Part shown: piece after piece, positions 17,651 through 26,300 of the stretch | How positions within the stretch are numbered: position 1 is the stretch's first letter | Layout of the letters: the number at the start of each line of letters is the position of its first letter | Assembly (NCBI GenBank): GCA_012517315.1 | Contig: JAAYVE010000002.1 | Location: 1-64,000, forward strand | From: Deltaproteobacteria bacterium | GTDB taxonomy: Bacteria > Desulfobacterota > Syntrophobacteria > Syntrophobacterales > Syntrophobacteraceae | Direction: 5' to 3' | Length of the DNA stretch: 64,000 nt | Translations under genes and position numbers: made by a program | Notes under the pieces: model-generated | Told to the model about the DNA's origin: nothing | Seen by the model: only the letters and a program-made list of their open reading frames with translations | The model's database searches: none

Positions 17651-18104
17651 GGCGGTTTTCGGAGGATGGGGCGATCTGCCCTCGGTGGGTGGATCCTGCA
17701 ACGGGGCGAGTGGGATTCCGTCGTTCACCGGGCGGCAGACAACAGTCTCTCTGCCCCGGAGCTTTCCGGGGGGATCCGCAGTCCATTGAAACCCGTTTCA
17801 GGAACCGGCTGAACCTTGCATGCAGCGGTGCGGGCATGTGAGAATGCGGCAAGATCCTGTGCTTGTGCGGGGGGAGCGGCGCTGCCGCATCATGCTGGAG
17901 ATCTTCACCCTGAAGGGGCGACACAGGTGATGGGTGATGGAAGGTATGTTGAACAGCCTGGGAATGGATGGTCTTTTGTGTCGGTCGCATTCCATGATGA
18001 GGTAAAGGAAGAGGTTTCTCGAGTAAGGTAACGAGGGCCTTGGATTCTTCAGGTCTCTTCCACATGTGTAACGTTTTCCGTTTTTTGAAGGAAATGACGC
18101 AGAG
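17651..18104. other. Non-coding gap inside the lpx cluster
   Basis: About 450 bases separate lpxA from the lpxI fusion in a cluster where other gaps are only a few bases. No frame here shows a convincing protein, and no promoter pair, strong terminator or repeat stands out. It may be a decayed gene or an internal regulatory region. Confidence 0.35.
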
Positions 18105-20072
18105 TTGTATGGGGTGACGAACAGCCTGTCCTTACCGGATAATCGAGTGGGACTCATTGCGGGGAGCGGACAGTTTCCTCTCCTTCTGGCTCATGCGGCC
18201 CGGCAGCAGGGGATCCAGGTCGTGGCCGCAGGCTTCGACGGGGAAACGGACCCTTCCCTTGCGCGATATGTGTCCTCTTTTCACCTGCTCAAGCTGGGAC
18301 AATTGGGCAAATTGATCAAGGTGTTTCAGGAAGCCGGAGTGCGTCACGCGGTCATGGCGGGGGCCATCAACAAGACCCGCCTTTATACAAGGATCCGGCC
18401 GGATTGGCGGGCGGTCCGCTTCATGAACCGGCTGCGCAACAAGAAAGACGATTCCCTCCTGAGGGCCCTGGCCGAGGAACTGGAGTCCGAGGGCATCCAC
18501 ATCGAAGCATCCACCATACTGCTGCCTTCCCTCCTTGCCCCCGAAGGCATTCTCACCCGCCGCAAACCGAATCGCCGGGAGCGACAGGACATGGAATTCG
18601 GGTGGCAGATCACCAAGGCCATCGGGTTCCTGGACATCGGGCAATGCCTGGTGGTCAAGAACCAGGCGGTCCTCGCCGCGGAGGGGATCGACGGGACGGA
18701 TGCCACGATTCTTCGGGGGGGACTCCTTTGCCGGGAAGGGGCGGTAGTCATCAAGACGAGCAAACCGATCCAGGACCTTCGCTTCGATGTCCCTGCGGTG
18801 GGTGCGGGGACCATCGAGGCCATGAAGCGGGTCAAGGCCAGTGTGCTCATGGTGGAAGCGGGAAAGACCCTGATCTTTGACCGGGAGCGCATGATCGACG
18901 AGGCCGATGCATCCAGGATCACTATCGTGGCGCGAAGGGAGGAGGAGGTTGTTCAGAGGAAGCGGCATGATGAGCAGGAAGGCGGAAATGGGTTCCTCGC
19001 CGCCGAGGTGAGGAATCGTTCCACCCCCGCCGAGGTTGCCCATCCCCTGCCGACCCTCATTCGCAAGCCGGCCCCGGAAGCCTTGAGGGTGGCGGTCATC
19101 GGGGTGGGGTACCTCGGCAGGTACCACGCCCAGAAATATGCCCGTCTCACCGAGGCCGACCTGGTGGCCGTGGTGGACACGGACAGCATCCGGGGGGAGG
19201 AAGTGGCTCGGGAGTGCGGCACCAAAGCCTTGACCGACTACCGGGAACTGTTCGGCTGCGTTGACGCGGTGAGCGTCGTGGTTCCCACGCCGGTCCATTT
19301 CCAGGTCGCCAGGGAATTCCTGGAGGCTGGAGTTCACGTTCTCCTGGAAAAGCCCATGACCCAGACCCTGGAGGAAGCGGACCGTCTCATACGGCTGGCC
19401 AGGGAGAAGGAATGCGTGCTTCAGGTGGGCCACCTGGAGCGTTTCAATTCTGCGTTCAAGGCCCTGCGATCGCGGCTCAGGCGCCCCATGTTCCTGGAAG
19501 CGCACCGCTTGGCTCCTTTCAACGAGCGGGGAACGGAGGTGGACGTGATCCTCGACCTCATGATCCACGACATCGACATCGCGCTGTACATCATGGGTTC
19601 CCCTCTGAAGAGCATCCGGGTGGCCGGGGCCTCGGTTCTCACGTCCCTGCCCGACATCGCCAATGTGCGCATGGAGTTCGAAAACGGGGCCACGGCAAAC
19701 CTCACGGCGAGTCGCATTTCCGTGAAAAGTCTCCGCAAGCACAGGATTTTTCAGGAGGACGGTTATTTTGTCGCGGACTATGCCGAACACCGGGCTTATG
19801 CGGTTTACCGGGAAGGGGAGCCCGACGAAAAGGGGTATCCTCAGCTTTCCATGGAGGAGATCGAACTGGACGAGAGGGATGCTCTGGAAGAGGAGATCAT
19901 CGCCTTTCTCCATGTGGTGCGCACGGGAGGGAATCCCTTGGTGGGGGGTGAGGAGGGACGGCGCGCCCTCGCCGTGGCCCTGGACATTTCGACGCAAATC
20001 GACGAGCAGTTTCGGAGCAGAGATGGAACCCTTCGCGGGGAGCCCTTTGCGCATTTTCCTCAGCGCGGGTGA
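18105..20072 (+). CDS. lpxI: Fusion of UDP-2,3-diacylglucosamine pyrophosphatase LpxI with a Gfo/Idh/MocA oxidoreductase
   Basis: The 655-residue protein joins two enzymes. Residues about 1-280 are LpxI (DUF1009), which cleaves UDP-2,3-diacylglucosamine to lipid X. It opens with VGLIAGSGQFPLLLAHAARQ and contains MAGAINKTRLY, DIGQCLVVKNQAVLAAEGID and MVEAGKTLIFDRERMI. After a linker of about 45 charged and Pro-rich residues, residues about 325-650 are a Gfo/Idh/MocA NAD(P)-dependent oxidoreductase. Its Rossmann motif is VAVIGVGYLGRYHAQKYA, its EKP motif is VLLEKPMTQTLEEA, and DLMIHDIDIALYIMG marks the C-terminal domain. The TTG at 18105, 10 bases after GAAGGAAA, is the likely start; a GTG at 18114 is the alternative. 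The end overlaps lpxB by 50 bases. A GnnA-like role (UDP-GlcNAc 3-oxidation for 3-amino lipid A) is possible but unproven. Confidence 0.9.
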   Translation: MYGVTNSLSLPDNRVGLIAGSGQFPLLLAHAARQQGIQVVAAGFDGETDPSLARYVSSFHLLKLGQLGKLIKVFQEAGVRHAVMAGAINKTRLYTRIRPDWRAVRFMNRLRNKKDDSLLRALAEELESEGIHIEASTILLPSLLAPEGILTRRKPNRRERQDMEFGWQITKAIGFLDIGQCLVVKNQAVLAAEGIDGTDATILRGGLLCREGAVVIKTSKPIQDLRFDVPAVGAGTIEAMKRVKASVLMVEAGKTLIFDRERMIDEADASRITIVARREEEVVQRKRHDEQEGGNGFLAAEVRNRSTPAEVAHPLPTLIRKPAPEALRVAVIGVGYLGRYHAQKYARLTEADLVAVVDTDSIRGEEVARECGTKALTDYRELFGCVDAVSVVVPTPVHFQVAREFLEAGVHVLLEKPMTQTLEEADRLIRLAREKECVLQVGHLERFNSAFKALRSRLRRPMFLEAHRLAPFNERGTEVDVILDLMIHDIDIALYIMGSPLKSIRVAGASVLTSLPDIANVRMEFENGATANLTASRISVKSLRKHRIFQEDGYFVADYAEHRAYAVYREGEPDEKGYPQLSMEEIELDERDALEEEIIAFLHVVRTGGNPLVGGEEGRRALAVALDISTQIDEQFRSRDGTLRGEPFAHFPQRG

Positions 20073-21195
20073 GGCATCCGGGGACCTGCACGGATCCCGC
20101 CTGGTTCGAGCCATTTGGAAAGCCTGTCCCGAGGCTTCCATCACCTGCATGGGCGGACCCCTCCTCGAAGAGGCCGGGGCCCGGATCGTCGTACCGAATC
20201 GTGACGTTGCGGTGGTGGGGCTCTCCGAAGTCCTGGTGCACCTCAAGTCCGTTGCCCGCGCCTTTTCGGCCATCCGTTCCCACCTCTCCGCACAACGTCC
20301 ACACGTGGCAGTGCTCATTGATTTCCCCGATTTCAATTTCCTTGTGGGCCGCTTGGCCAGAAAACTGGGGATCCGGGTCTTTTACTACATCAGTCCACAA
20401 GTCTGGGCATGGAGGAGCGGCCGGGTTCAGACCATGAAGCGTTTCGTGGACGACATGGCGGTGATTCTGCCCTTCGAACCTGAGTTCTACGCCCGTCGCG
20501 GGATGCCCGTGCGGTATGTGGGCCATCCTCTCCTGGATGTTCTGAATGAGGCTCCGACCCCCAAAGAGGCGCGGCTGCGATACGGATGCGATGAAAAAAC
20601 GCAGACGGTGGGGATTCTCCCGGGGAGTCGGACAAGCGAGGTCCGATTGCTCCTCGCTCTTTTCTGCGAAGCGGCGACCATCTTGAAGGACCGGATGCCC
20701 GGTGTGCGTTTCCTGCTGCCGGTGGCACCGTCCCTGGACAAGGCCTGGATCGAATCGCAGGTGATCCCTTTCCAACTGCCTGTACGGTTGGTGAGGGGAG
20801 ATACGTACGGGGTCATTCGGGCATGCGACCTGCTCATCACGGCGTCGGGAACGGTGACCCTGGAGGCGGCCGTTCTAGGGACCCCCATGATCATCGCCAA
20901 CCGCGTTTCTGCCATCACCTACCATGTGGGCCGACACCTGATTCGAGTGCGGCACATCGGCCTCCCCAACCTCATCGCCGGTCGGGAAATCGTCCCCGAA
21001 TTCGTACAACTGGGCGCCACGCCGAGCCTTCTGGCCCAAGAAGTGTTGCAATTTCTCCAGGCCCCCCATCTCCTGGAACGGCAAAGAAGTGAACTGGGGA
21101 AGATCCGGGAGCGCTTAGGTTCACCGGGGGTGGCCGACCGAGTGGCGGCCCTCGTTTTGGAACAAGCTCGTCAGGGGAAGGCAAGTGAAGCGTAA
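20023..21195 (+). CDS. lpxB: Lipid-A-disaccharide synthase LpxB
   Basis: LpxB condenses lipid X with UDP-2,3-diacylglucosamine to form the lipid A disaccharide at the inner membrane. The ATG at 20023 gives 390 residues, the normal length. The N-terminal motif LRIFLSAGEASGDLHGSRLV follows at once. YYISPQVWAWRSGRVQTMKR and LPFEPEFYARRGMPVRYVGH are typical family blocks, and LITASGTVTLEAAVLGTPMI lies in the nucleotide-sugar binding half. The start lies inside the end of the lpxI fusion gene (50-base overlap, different frame), so the two are translationally linked. The 3' end overlaps waaA by 11 bases. Confidence 0.95.
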   Translation: MEPFAGSPLRIFLSAGEASGDLHGSRLVRAIWKACPEASITCMGGPLLEEAGARIVVPNRDVAVVGLSEVLVHLKSVARAFSAIRSHLSAQRPHVAVLIDFPDFNFLVGRLARKLGIRVFYYISPQVWAWRSGRVQTMKRFVDDMAVILPFEPEFYARRGMPVRYVGHPLLDVLNEAPTPKEARLRYGCDEKTQTVGILPGSRTSEVRLLLALFCEAATILKDRMPGVRFLLPVAPSLDKAWIESQVIPFQLPVRLVRGDTYGVIRACDLLITASGTVTLEAAVLGTPMIIANRVSAITYHVGRHLIRVRHIGLPNLIAGREIVPEFVQLGATPSLLAQEVLQFLQAPHLLERQRSELGKIRERLGSPGVADRVAALVLEQARQGKASEA

Positions 21196-22528
21196 ACGTC
21201 ACAGAGCCCGACCTGCAACAGGTGGACCCTTCCTCTTGCCGGTCAACGCACTCCTGACCTGCCTATGGCCTTTCGTCCTTCTGTACTTTCGCCTTCGGGC
21301 GGCTACGGACGGGAAATATGCCATCACCTGGCGGGGCCGTTTGGGGCTGGAAATGCCCCATCTGGGGAATCACCCCAGGCGCCTGTGGGTGCATGCCCTT
21401 TCCGTGGGGGAAACTTTGTCCGCCGTCCCGCTGGTCCAGGCCCTCAAAGCCGAGAATCCCTCCTTCGAGATCGTCTTCTCCACCTCTACGGAGACGGGTC
21501 GGGTCATCGCACGAAAGAATTTGGATCCTCACGTGACAGAGTGCTTCATCATGCCCCTCGACTTTCCCTGGGCAGTGAACCGTCTGGTGGAAAGGGTTGC
21601 CCCCCGTGCCTTCGTCCTCGTTGAGACGGACGTGTGGCCCAACATGGTGAACCAATGCCGGCGCCGGGGGATCCCGGTGTTTCTGGTGAACGGCAGGATT
21701 TCCGATTCTTCCTTTGGGAAGCTGCGGTGGTTTCGGAGGTTGACGAAGGGGATGTTCGGCTCCCTTCACCAGGTCTTCGCCCAGACGTTGACCGACAAGG
21801 CGAAATATGAGCTCCTGGGTGTCCCCGCGGGCCGGGTTCGAGCTGCGGGAAACCTCAAGGTGGATTCCGTTCTGCCTCCGCTAAGTGAAAAGGCCGTGGC
21901 TGGACTTCGGGCTTCCGCCGGCGTTGAACCCGAGCGGCCGGTGTGGATCGCCGGGAGCACCCACGAAGGGGAAGAGGAACTCCTTCTTCAGGTCCATGAA
22001 AGACTGATGGTGAAACATCCTGATCTCCTGCTCATCGTGGCCCCGAGGGAAGTCCGGCGGGCGGGTGAGTTGGCTTCTGCGGCCCTGGAACATGGGTTTG
22101 CCCCAGCGTTCCGGTCCAGAGGGGAATCGGCCCACGGCAGGGGTGTCTACTTTTTGGATACGCTGGGAGAACTCAGCCGCTTTTATGCTCTCGCCCGCGT
22201 TGCGTTCATCGGCGGAAGCCTTGTCCCGCTCGGCGGCCACAACCCCTTGGAGGCGACGGCCCAGGGAAAGTTCGCCGTGTGGGGGCCTCACCTGTTCAAC
22301 TTTAGAGAACTGGAATCACAACTGGTTCTTGCGGGGTGTGGAGCTAAAGTATCGTCCGGGGAAGAACTGGAGGAGATTCTCACCCGTTTCCTTGCAGATG
22401 CCGCACCGGGGAGAAGGGCCGAAAGCGATGCGCGGCGTTTTTTCGCTGCGCACACAGGACCGTCCCGCACGATCGCCCGTGAGATTCTTTCCGAGTGGGG
22501 TCAGGGCATTGGGGAGCAGATGCCATAG
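21185..22528 (+). CDS. waaA: Kdo transferase WaaA (KdtA)
   Basis: WaaA adds Kdo sugar(s) from CMP-Kdo to the lipid A precursor. The GTG start at 21185 follows AGGGGAAGG and gives 447 residues. A membrane-associated N-terminal helix (VNALLTCLWPFVLLYFRLRA) precedes a GT-B fold with LWVHALSVGETLSAVPLVQ, FVLVETDVWPNM, GNLKVDS, WIAGSTHEGEEELL and LVPLGGHNPLEATAQGK. All are hallmark WaaA blocks. No MsbA-type flippase lies between lpxB and waaA, unlike in many relatives. It ends the lpx cluster, and the next gene is convergent. Confidence 0.94.
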   Translation: MKRKRHRARPATGGPFLLPVNALLTCLWPFVLLYFRLRAATDGKYAITWRGRLGLEMPHLGNHPRRLWVHALSVGETLSAVPLVQALKAENPSFEIVFSTSTETGRVIARKNLDPHVTECFIMPLDFPWAVNRLVERVAPRAFVLVETDVWPNMVNQCRRRGIPVFLVNGRISDSSFGKLRWFRRLTKGMFGSLHQVFAQTLTDKAKYELLGVPAGRVRAAGNLKVDSVLPPLSEKAVAGLRASAGVEPERPVWIAGSTHEGEEELLLQVHERLMVKHPDLLLIVAPREVRRAGELASAALEHGFAPAFRSRGESAHGRGVYFLDTLGELSRFYALARVAFIGGSLVPLGGHNPLEATAQGKFAVWGPHLFNFRELESQLVLAGCGAKVSSGEELEEILTRFLADAAPGRRAESDARRFFAAHTGPSRTIAREILSEWGQGIGEQMP

Positions 22529-22615
22529 GCAGGGGGCTCGGTACGGGCCGTGGCGGTTGGGGATTCGCTCACCTGCTGCCCTCGCCGATGAAGGCCGTGC
22601 CCTCTTTCCACCGGT

Positions 22616-23497
22616 TCAGGGGGTGCGTGCCATTCCGGAAGGTTTCAGGCAGGAACGGACAGTGGCCCATGGGAACCTTCTCCCCGGGCAATCCGTCGCG
22701 GCCCCTTCCACGTCCCTGTGTCCCACGATACGGGACGGCGGGATCCGGTAGTAGTCGGTGAGGGTTCTCAGGAGATATATCAGCGACTCCATTTGCCTGG
22801 GGGTCGGCTGATCCAGGTTGAAATTACCCACCAAGGCGACGCCGATGCCCTTTTCGTTCATTCCCCCGGCCTTGCAATGGGCTCCGCTTTGCTGCTTGAT
22901 CCACCGCGGGGCCACCTCGATCTGCCCGTCCCCTTTCCCCAGCGTGCCGTTGTCAATGAGAAAGTGATACCCGAGGCCGTTCCAGAACCCCCGGTCCTGA
23001 TGAGAGCGGTGGATGCTGAACGCCTTTCCGATGTCCGTGGCCGTGTGGTGGATGACGATATACTGCCACTGAGTATTGGGATAAAGAGCGATGACGTGCC
23101 GGATGGCCTTGGCGTTGGGGATGACAAGTTTCTGGCCGATTTGCAGTGGGTCCTGAGGCCGGAGGCGATTGGCCCGGTAGATGTCTTCGGGTTTCACATC
23201 GTACATGCGGGCGATGCGCCAGACGGTTTCCAGCGGAGCCACCTCGTGGGTGATGGTCCGGGGAGCGCTGGAGGGAATGGGGCACTGCTCCACCACCCTG
23301 GCTCCACCGGACTTACCCGGGGTTCCCGGCCCAGGGAAGGATTCCCGAGATCGGTAATTTCCATCCGTGCGGGTGTTGCCTCCGCATTGAACCGGATAAC
23401 CGGGATGCGTCCGCGGCGCACATCCCTGAGCCCCCACAAGAAGGAAGAGGAAAAAAACCAATCCCGACCAGGAGACTGCCTTCTTCATCATTGTCAC
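22616..23497 (-). CDS. N-acetylmuramoyl-L-alanine amidase lipoprotein with LysM domain
   Basis: This is a predicted peptidoglycan hydrolase that cuts the amide bond between MurNAc and the stem peptide. The 293-residue protein has a lipoprotein signal with lipobox (LLVGAQGC), so it is probably anchored to a membrane facing the periplasm. A Pro/Gly-rich linker follows. A LysM peptidoglycan-binding domain (about residues 82-128, HEVAPLETVWRIARMYDV ... LQIGQKLVIP) leads into an Amidase_2/PGRP-like zinc domain (about 145-290). The zinc ligands are probably the first His of IVIHHTATD and the His in IVGHRDVEG, with the Cys of ATDCPGRRFPW at the third position. The GTG start follows AAAGGA by 9 bases. 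It is convergent with waaA. Confidence 0.9.
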   Translation of the reverse strand: MTMMKKAVSWSGLVFFLFLLVGAQGCAPRTHPGYPVQCGGNTRTDGNYRSRESFPGPGTPGKSGGARVVEQCPIPSSAPRTITHEVAPLETVWRIARMYDVKPEDIYRANRLRPQDPLQIGQKLVIPNAKAIRHVIALYPNTQWQYIVIHHTATDIGKAFSIHRSHQDRGFWNGLGYHFLIDNGTLGKGDGQIEVAPRWIKQQSGAHCKAGGMNEKGIGVALVGNFNLDQPTPRQMESLIYLLRTLTDYYRIPPSRIVGHRDVEGAATDCPGRRFPWATVRSCLKPSGMARTP

Positions 23498-24625
23498 CGC
23501 TTGGAGTCCTTTGGCGAACTCCCTAAGAACCGATCAATCTGCAATTGCCGCATGACGGGTGCTGTTTCTCTCAAAGCATACAAGCACTGAGCGATTGAGA
23601 TCAAATACATTTTCATGGCGAGAATTCATGGCGAGAAGCCTACCGCCGCTTTGAGCACCGTGGGCGAATGCCTTAATAAAACAATGAACAATTCTAGGGG
23701 CGCTAACTGGTGAGGGTTCCACGGTAGGTACGCTTCAGTTAAGCTGTAACTTAATGAAATAAGTAATAATTATTTTTACAATAGGTATTGAGATTACCCA
23801 ATTCAAGTCTGAATAAATCATCCTTTACGCTCTTCAGAACGACAGTGTATCTCATGAGTCAATTCTTCCGAGGGAGCTTCAGGATGTTCCAAAGAATGAC
23901 TTTATTGTGGAGAGGTACCCCGTTGGGGGGTGGGGGAGAGGTTGTCTACCTGGAGTAGAAATGAGGCGGATTTTTGGGATTGGACGCCGGCCGCAGAAGT
24001 TGATGCAGCAAAGCTTTTCAAATCTCACGCAGCAGTTTGTCTACCGGGAGGAGAAAAGGTCGGTTCCCGGGGGATGGGGTGCGCAATGATGTTTTGACCT
24101 CCACGGGGTCTGTTTTCGTTGAGGAGACTCATTGTGGCATGAGCACGGCCAAGTGTTCCTTTTTTCGTGGCACGAACCTTGTAAACCTCTTGAAGGTTAC
24201 CGGAAGAACCCGGAATCGCACCGGCGAGTGATGCTCGCCGACAGTGTCGATCCCCGACTTGGCGAAACCGTTCTATGCCGGGGCCGGGGTCCTGAAGGCC
24301 GAAAATCAGCGCCAACGGTCTAATGCTGCTGCCTGTGAGTGCAGGCGGGTCTGTAACCGAGTTGGCGGAGCTGTATCCCCACCTGGCTCACTCTGGTAGC
24401 CCCCGTTTCCTCTTCTTCCCCCTGAGAGATCCTTTACTGTCCGCCCCGTCCGAGGAACACTCATTGAATTTCCCAAAAATGAGACCTTGAAGTTGCTTTT
24501 TCTTCATGGTGTTGACCTGAGCTGGAAAGGGCTCGGCGATGCGTTGTGCATCTTAAGCGAGTTGCGGCTGTTTTTGTCTTTGTTTTGTCGCACAGACGTC
24601 AGGAGACACGAGGCAAGGGGGGGAG
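23498..24625. other. 1.1 kb intergenic region, AT-rich first half and hairpin-rich second half
   Basis: No convincing protein gene lies here. About 23700-23880 is clearly AT-rich against the GC-rich background. From 24168 on there is a sigma-54-like promoter followed by a series of stems. One is a perfect 7-bp hairpin CGGCGAG-TGATG-CTCGCCG (24222-24240). Another is a long-range stem CGCCAAC/GTTGGCG (about 24310 with 24361-24367) enclosing GCCTG-TGAGTG-CAGGC. I compared it with common riboswitches, tmRNA, RNase P and SRP RNA from memory and found no match. Confidence 0.5.
24168..24183 (+). promoter_or_regulatory. Sigma-54-like promoter
   Basis: TGGCACG-N4-TTGTA has GG and GT elements separated by exactly 10 bases, close to the sigma-54 consensus TGGCACG-N4-TTGCW. 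It lies about 440 bases before the PilZ gene and directly before the hairpin cluster. No enhancer-binding regulator gene is nearby in the window. Confidence 0.5.
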
Positions 24626-25075
24626 ATGGCTGAAAGAGGCGAGAGCGACAGAAGAAAATATCGGCGCTATGACCTGCAAAAACCCATGTTCGTTGTGCTG
24701 AGGCCCGATTTCGAAGTGGTCGGGAAGCTGACCAACATCAGTGCGGGGGGGATGGCTTTTGAATACAACGCATTCGGAGGGCACCGCAAGGTGGAACAAA
24801 GCATGGTGGATGTATTCTCCCATCCCAGTGAGGTCGTTTTGATGAAGGCTCCCTGCCGCATTGTCTATGATCACGAAATCGAAGCATTCACTGGTTCAAT
24901 GGAATGCCAGTCCCGGCGCTGCGGCGTCGAATTCTGCGATCTCTCCGAAAGGCAGCAGGGCCAGTTGAAAAAAGTCCTGGAGATGCAGGCTTCGGCGACC
25001 CTGCCGGACGAAGGCCCGGAGGGGAGGGACAACCGCTACCCCTTGGTTTCCCATCGTGAACCCTTCAGGAGATAG
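24626..25075 (+). CDS. PilZ-domain protein (c-di-GMP receptor)
   Basis: This 149-residue protein probably binds cyclic di-GMP. The RxxxR motif is in DRRKYRRYDL near residue 10 and the (D/N)xSxxG motif in LTNISAGGMAF near residue 38, both in the expected order for PilZ. The rest of the barrel follows (PCRIVYDHEIEAF ... CGVEFCDLSERQQGQLKKVL). The last ~25 residues are a polar tail. A GGGGGGAG ribosome site precedes the ATG. Its 3' end overlaps the convergent response regulator by 40 bases. Its place before the polysaccharide locus suggests c-di-GMP control of exopolysaccharide or motility, an inference from context. Confidence 0.85.
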   Translation: MAERGESDRRKYRRYDLQKPMFVVLRPDFEVVGKLTNISAGGMAFEYNAFGGHRKVEQSMVDVFSHPSEVVLMKAPCRIVYDHEIEAFTGSMECQSRRCGVEFCDLSERQQGQLKKVLEMQASATLPDEGPEGRDNRYPLVSHREPFRR

Positions 25076-25989
25076 GACCGAAGGCTCATGTTGGCGTTCG
25101 CCAGTTTGAGTTTCCTGCGAATGTTCCTCCGGTGCGTCCGCACGGTGTTTTGCGAGATGAACAGCTGGTCGGCGATTTCTTCAGTGGAAAGACCGTTCTT
25201 GATGAGGGATGCAACCCTGAGTTCTGTCGGGGAAAGGGCGAGGGCCACCTTGGTTTCGTTTGAAGCGCTGGAAGTGATGTCTCTGAGGGTGATGGCGATC
25301 ATGTCCAGTTCAAGGGTGAACTTGGCCAGTTCCTTCTCCTTGCAAAGACTGTCGAGAATGGGCAGCACAATGGATTCGATCTTCGAGGTGATGCGCTTTT
25401 CCAGTTGTTCCCGTTCGAAATCGATGCTTCGGGCCAGTGTGGAAAACGCTCGGTTGGTCTCGAGGAGCCGTTCGTTGACGTGCTCGAGCCTTTCCTTGTG
25501 GGCCAGAAGCTCCGCCTGGTTCTGCTTCAGCTCTGCCAGCAGCCTTTTGAGGATGCGTTCGTTTCCGAGCACTTCCAGTGCGCGCTGAACAGCGTGATGG
25601 AGCAGTTCCCTGCCAAACGGTTTTTCGAGGAAATCGAACGCACCGAGACGGAGGGCTTTGATGGCTGCCTCCTTGTCGGCATATCCCGTGATGATGATGA
25701 TCTTGGAGTCGTGATTGTGGTGGAGGATCCGAGGAATGAAATCCAGTCCGGAAGTGTTGGGCAGTTGCAGGTCCACAAGGTAGACATCAGCCAGGATGTC
25801 GGCATACCATGGGCTTTCCAGTTGCTCTCCGGTGACGACCTCCGCCTTGAAACCCCAGGAATGGACAAAGCTGCTCAAGAGGTGACAAACACCTTCGTCA
25901 TCGTCCACGATACAGACACAGGTTTCATCGGAAAGCCGTCTTGACTGCATTTCCGAGTCTTGACCATATTTCGCGGTATTCTCTTTCAT
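25036..25989 (-). CDS. Response regulator with LuxR-type DNA-binding domain
   Basis: A predicted two-component transcription regulator of 317 residues from the ATG at 25989. The N-terminal receiver domain has the acidic pocket VDDDEG, the phospho-acceptor Asp in VYLVDLQLPNTSG, Thr in IIIITGYADKEAA and Lys in FDFLEKPFG. A coiled-coil section (about residues 140-205, with repeated LKQNQAELLAHKERLEHVNE-like heptads) links to a C-terminal LuxR helix-turn-helix, LSPTELRVASLIKNGLSTEE followed by ISQNTVRTHRRNIRRKLKL. The frame is open upstream to 26241, but those residues do not resemble the family. No histidine kinase lies nearby, so it is an orphan. It is divergent from the polysaccharide genes and may control them. 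Confidence 0.88.
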   Translation of the reverse strand: MKENTAKYGQDSEMQSRRLSDETCVCIVDDDEGVCHLLSSFVHSWGFKAEVVTGEQLESPWYADILADVYLVDLQLPNTSGLDFIPRILHHNHDSKIIIITGYADKEAAIKALRLGAFDFLEKPFGRELLHHAVQRALEVLGNERILKRLLAELKQNQAELLAHKERLEHVNERLLETNRAFSTLARSIDFEREQLEKRITSKIESIVLPILDSLCKEKELAKFTLELDMIAITLRDITSSASNETKVALALSPTELRVASLIKNGLSTEEIADQLFISQNTVRTHRRNIRRKLKLANANMSLRSYLLKGSRWETKG

Positions 25990-26178
25990 GGAGACCGTCA
26001 CATCCTTTCCGGGCGGGTTCAGAAACAAACCAGCCCCGCTCGACAGGGGAGTTGCCCAAGCGAATGGCTCATCTTTCAGCGTCATAGGGGGAATGAGGGG
26101 GCAATCCCCATGAACCGTCCTTTTGGGAGACCTGGAGCTTGCGCCACGATCGGGATACGGGACGCTCATTTGCGCGAG

Positions 26179-26207
26179 AGTATAGATAAGACCCTGTTTC
26201 TTTGCAA
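26179..26207 (-). promoter_or_regulatory. Sigma-70 promoter for the response regulator
   Basis: On the minus strand TTGCAA (26207-26202), a 17-base spacer and TATACT (26184-26179) form a near-consensus pair pointing to the response regulator start at 25989. Confidence 0.55.
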
Positions 26208-26264
26208 GAACGAGCGCTTCCGACCCATCGAAGAACGACAATTTTCAATCGGGCTCAAATCCCC

Positions 26265-26293
26265 TTGACTCCCTCTTGGCATCCAAATAACAT
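26265..26293 (+). promoter_or_regulatory. Sigma-70 promoter for the polysaccharide export operon
   Basis: TTGACT (26265-26270), a 17-base spacer and TAACAT (26288-26293) point toward the Wza-like gene at 26522. It lies back to back with the response regulator promoter, about 60 bases apart. Confidence 0.5.
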
Positions 26294-26300
26294 GCCATTT

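Noticed and set aside
24132-24323. Small plus-strand frame in the hairpin-rich intergenic region
   Set aside because: Composition is Arg/Gly/Pro-biased, there is no ribosome site, and it overlaps the stems, so a non-coding element is more likely.
24181-24400. Riboswitch (cobalamin, c-di-GMP, TPP, SAM) in the region before the PilZ gene
   Set aside because: I compared the conserved cores that I know and none is present; only generic stems are seen.
25990-26241. Upstream extension of the response regulator by 84 residues
   Set aside because: The added sequence is low-quality and Pro/Ser-rich, and it overlaps the likely promoter of the gene.
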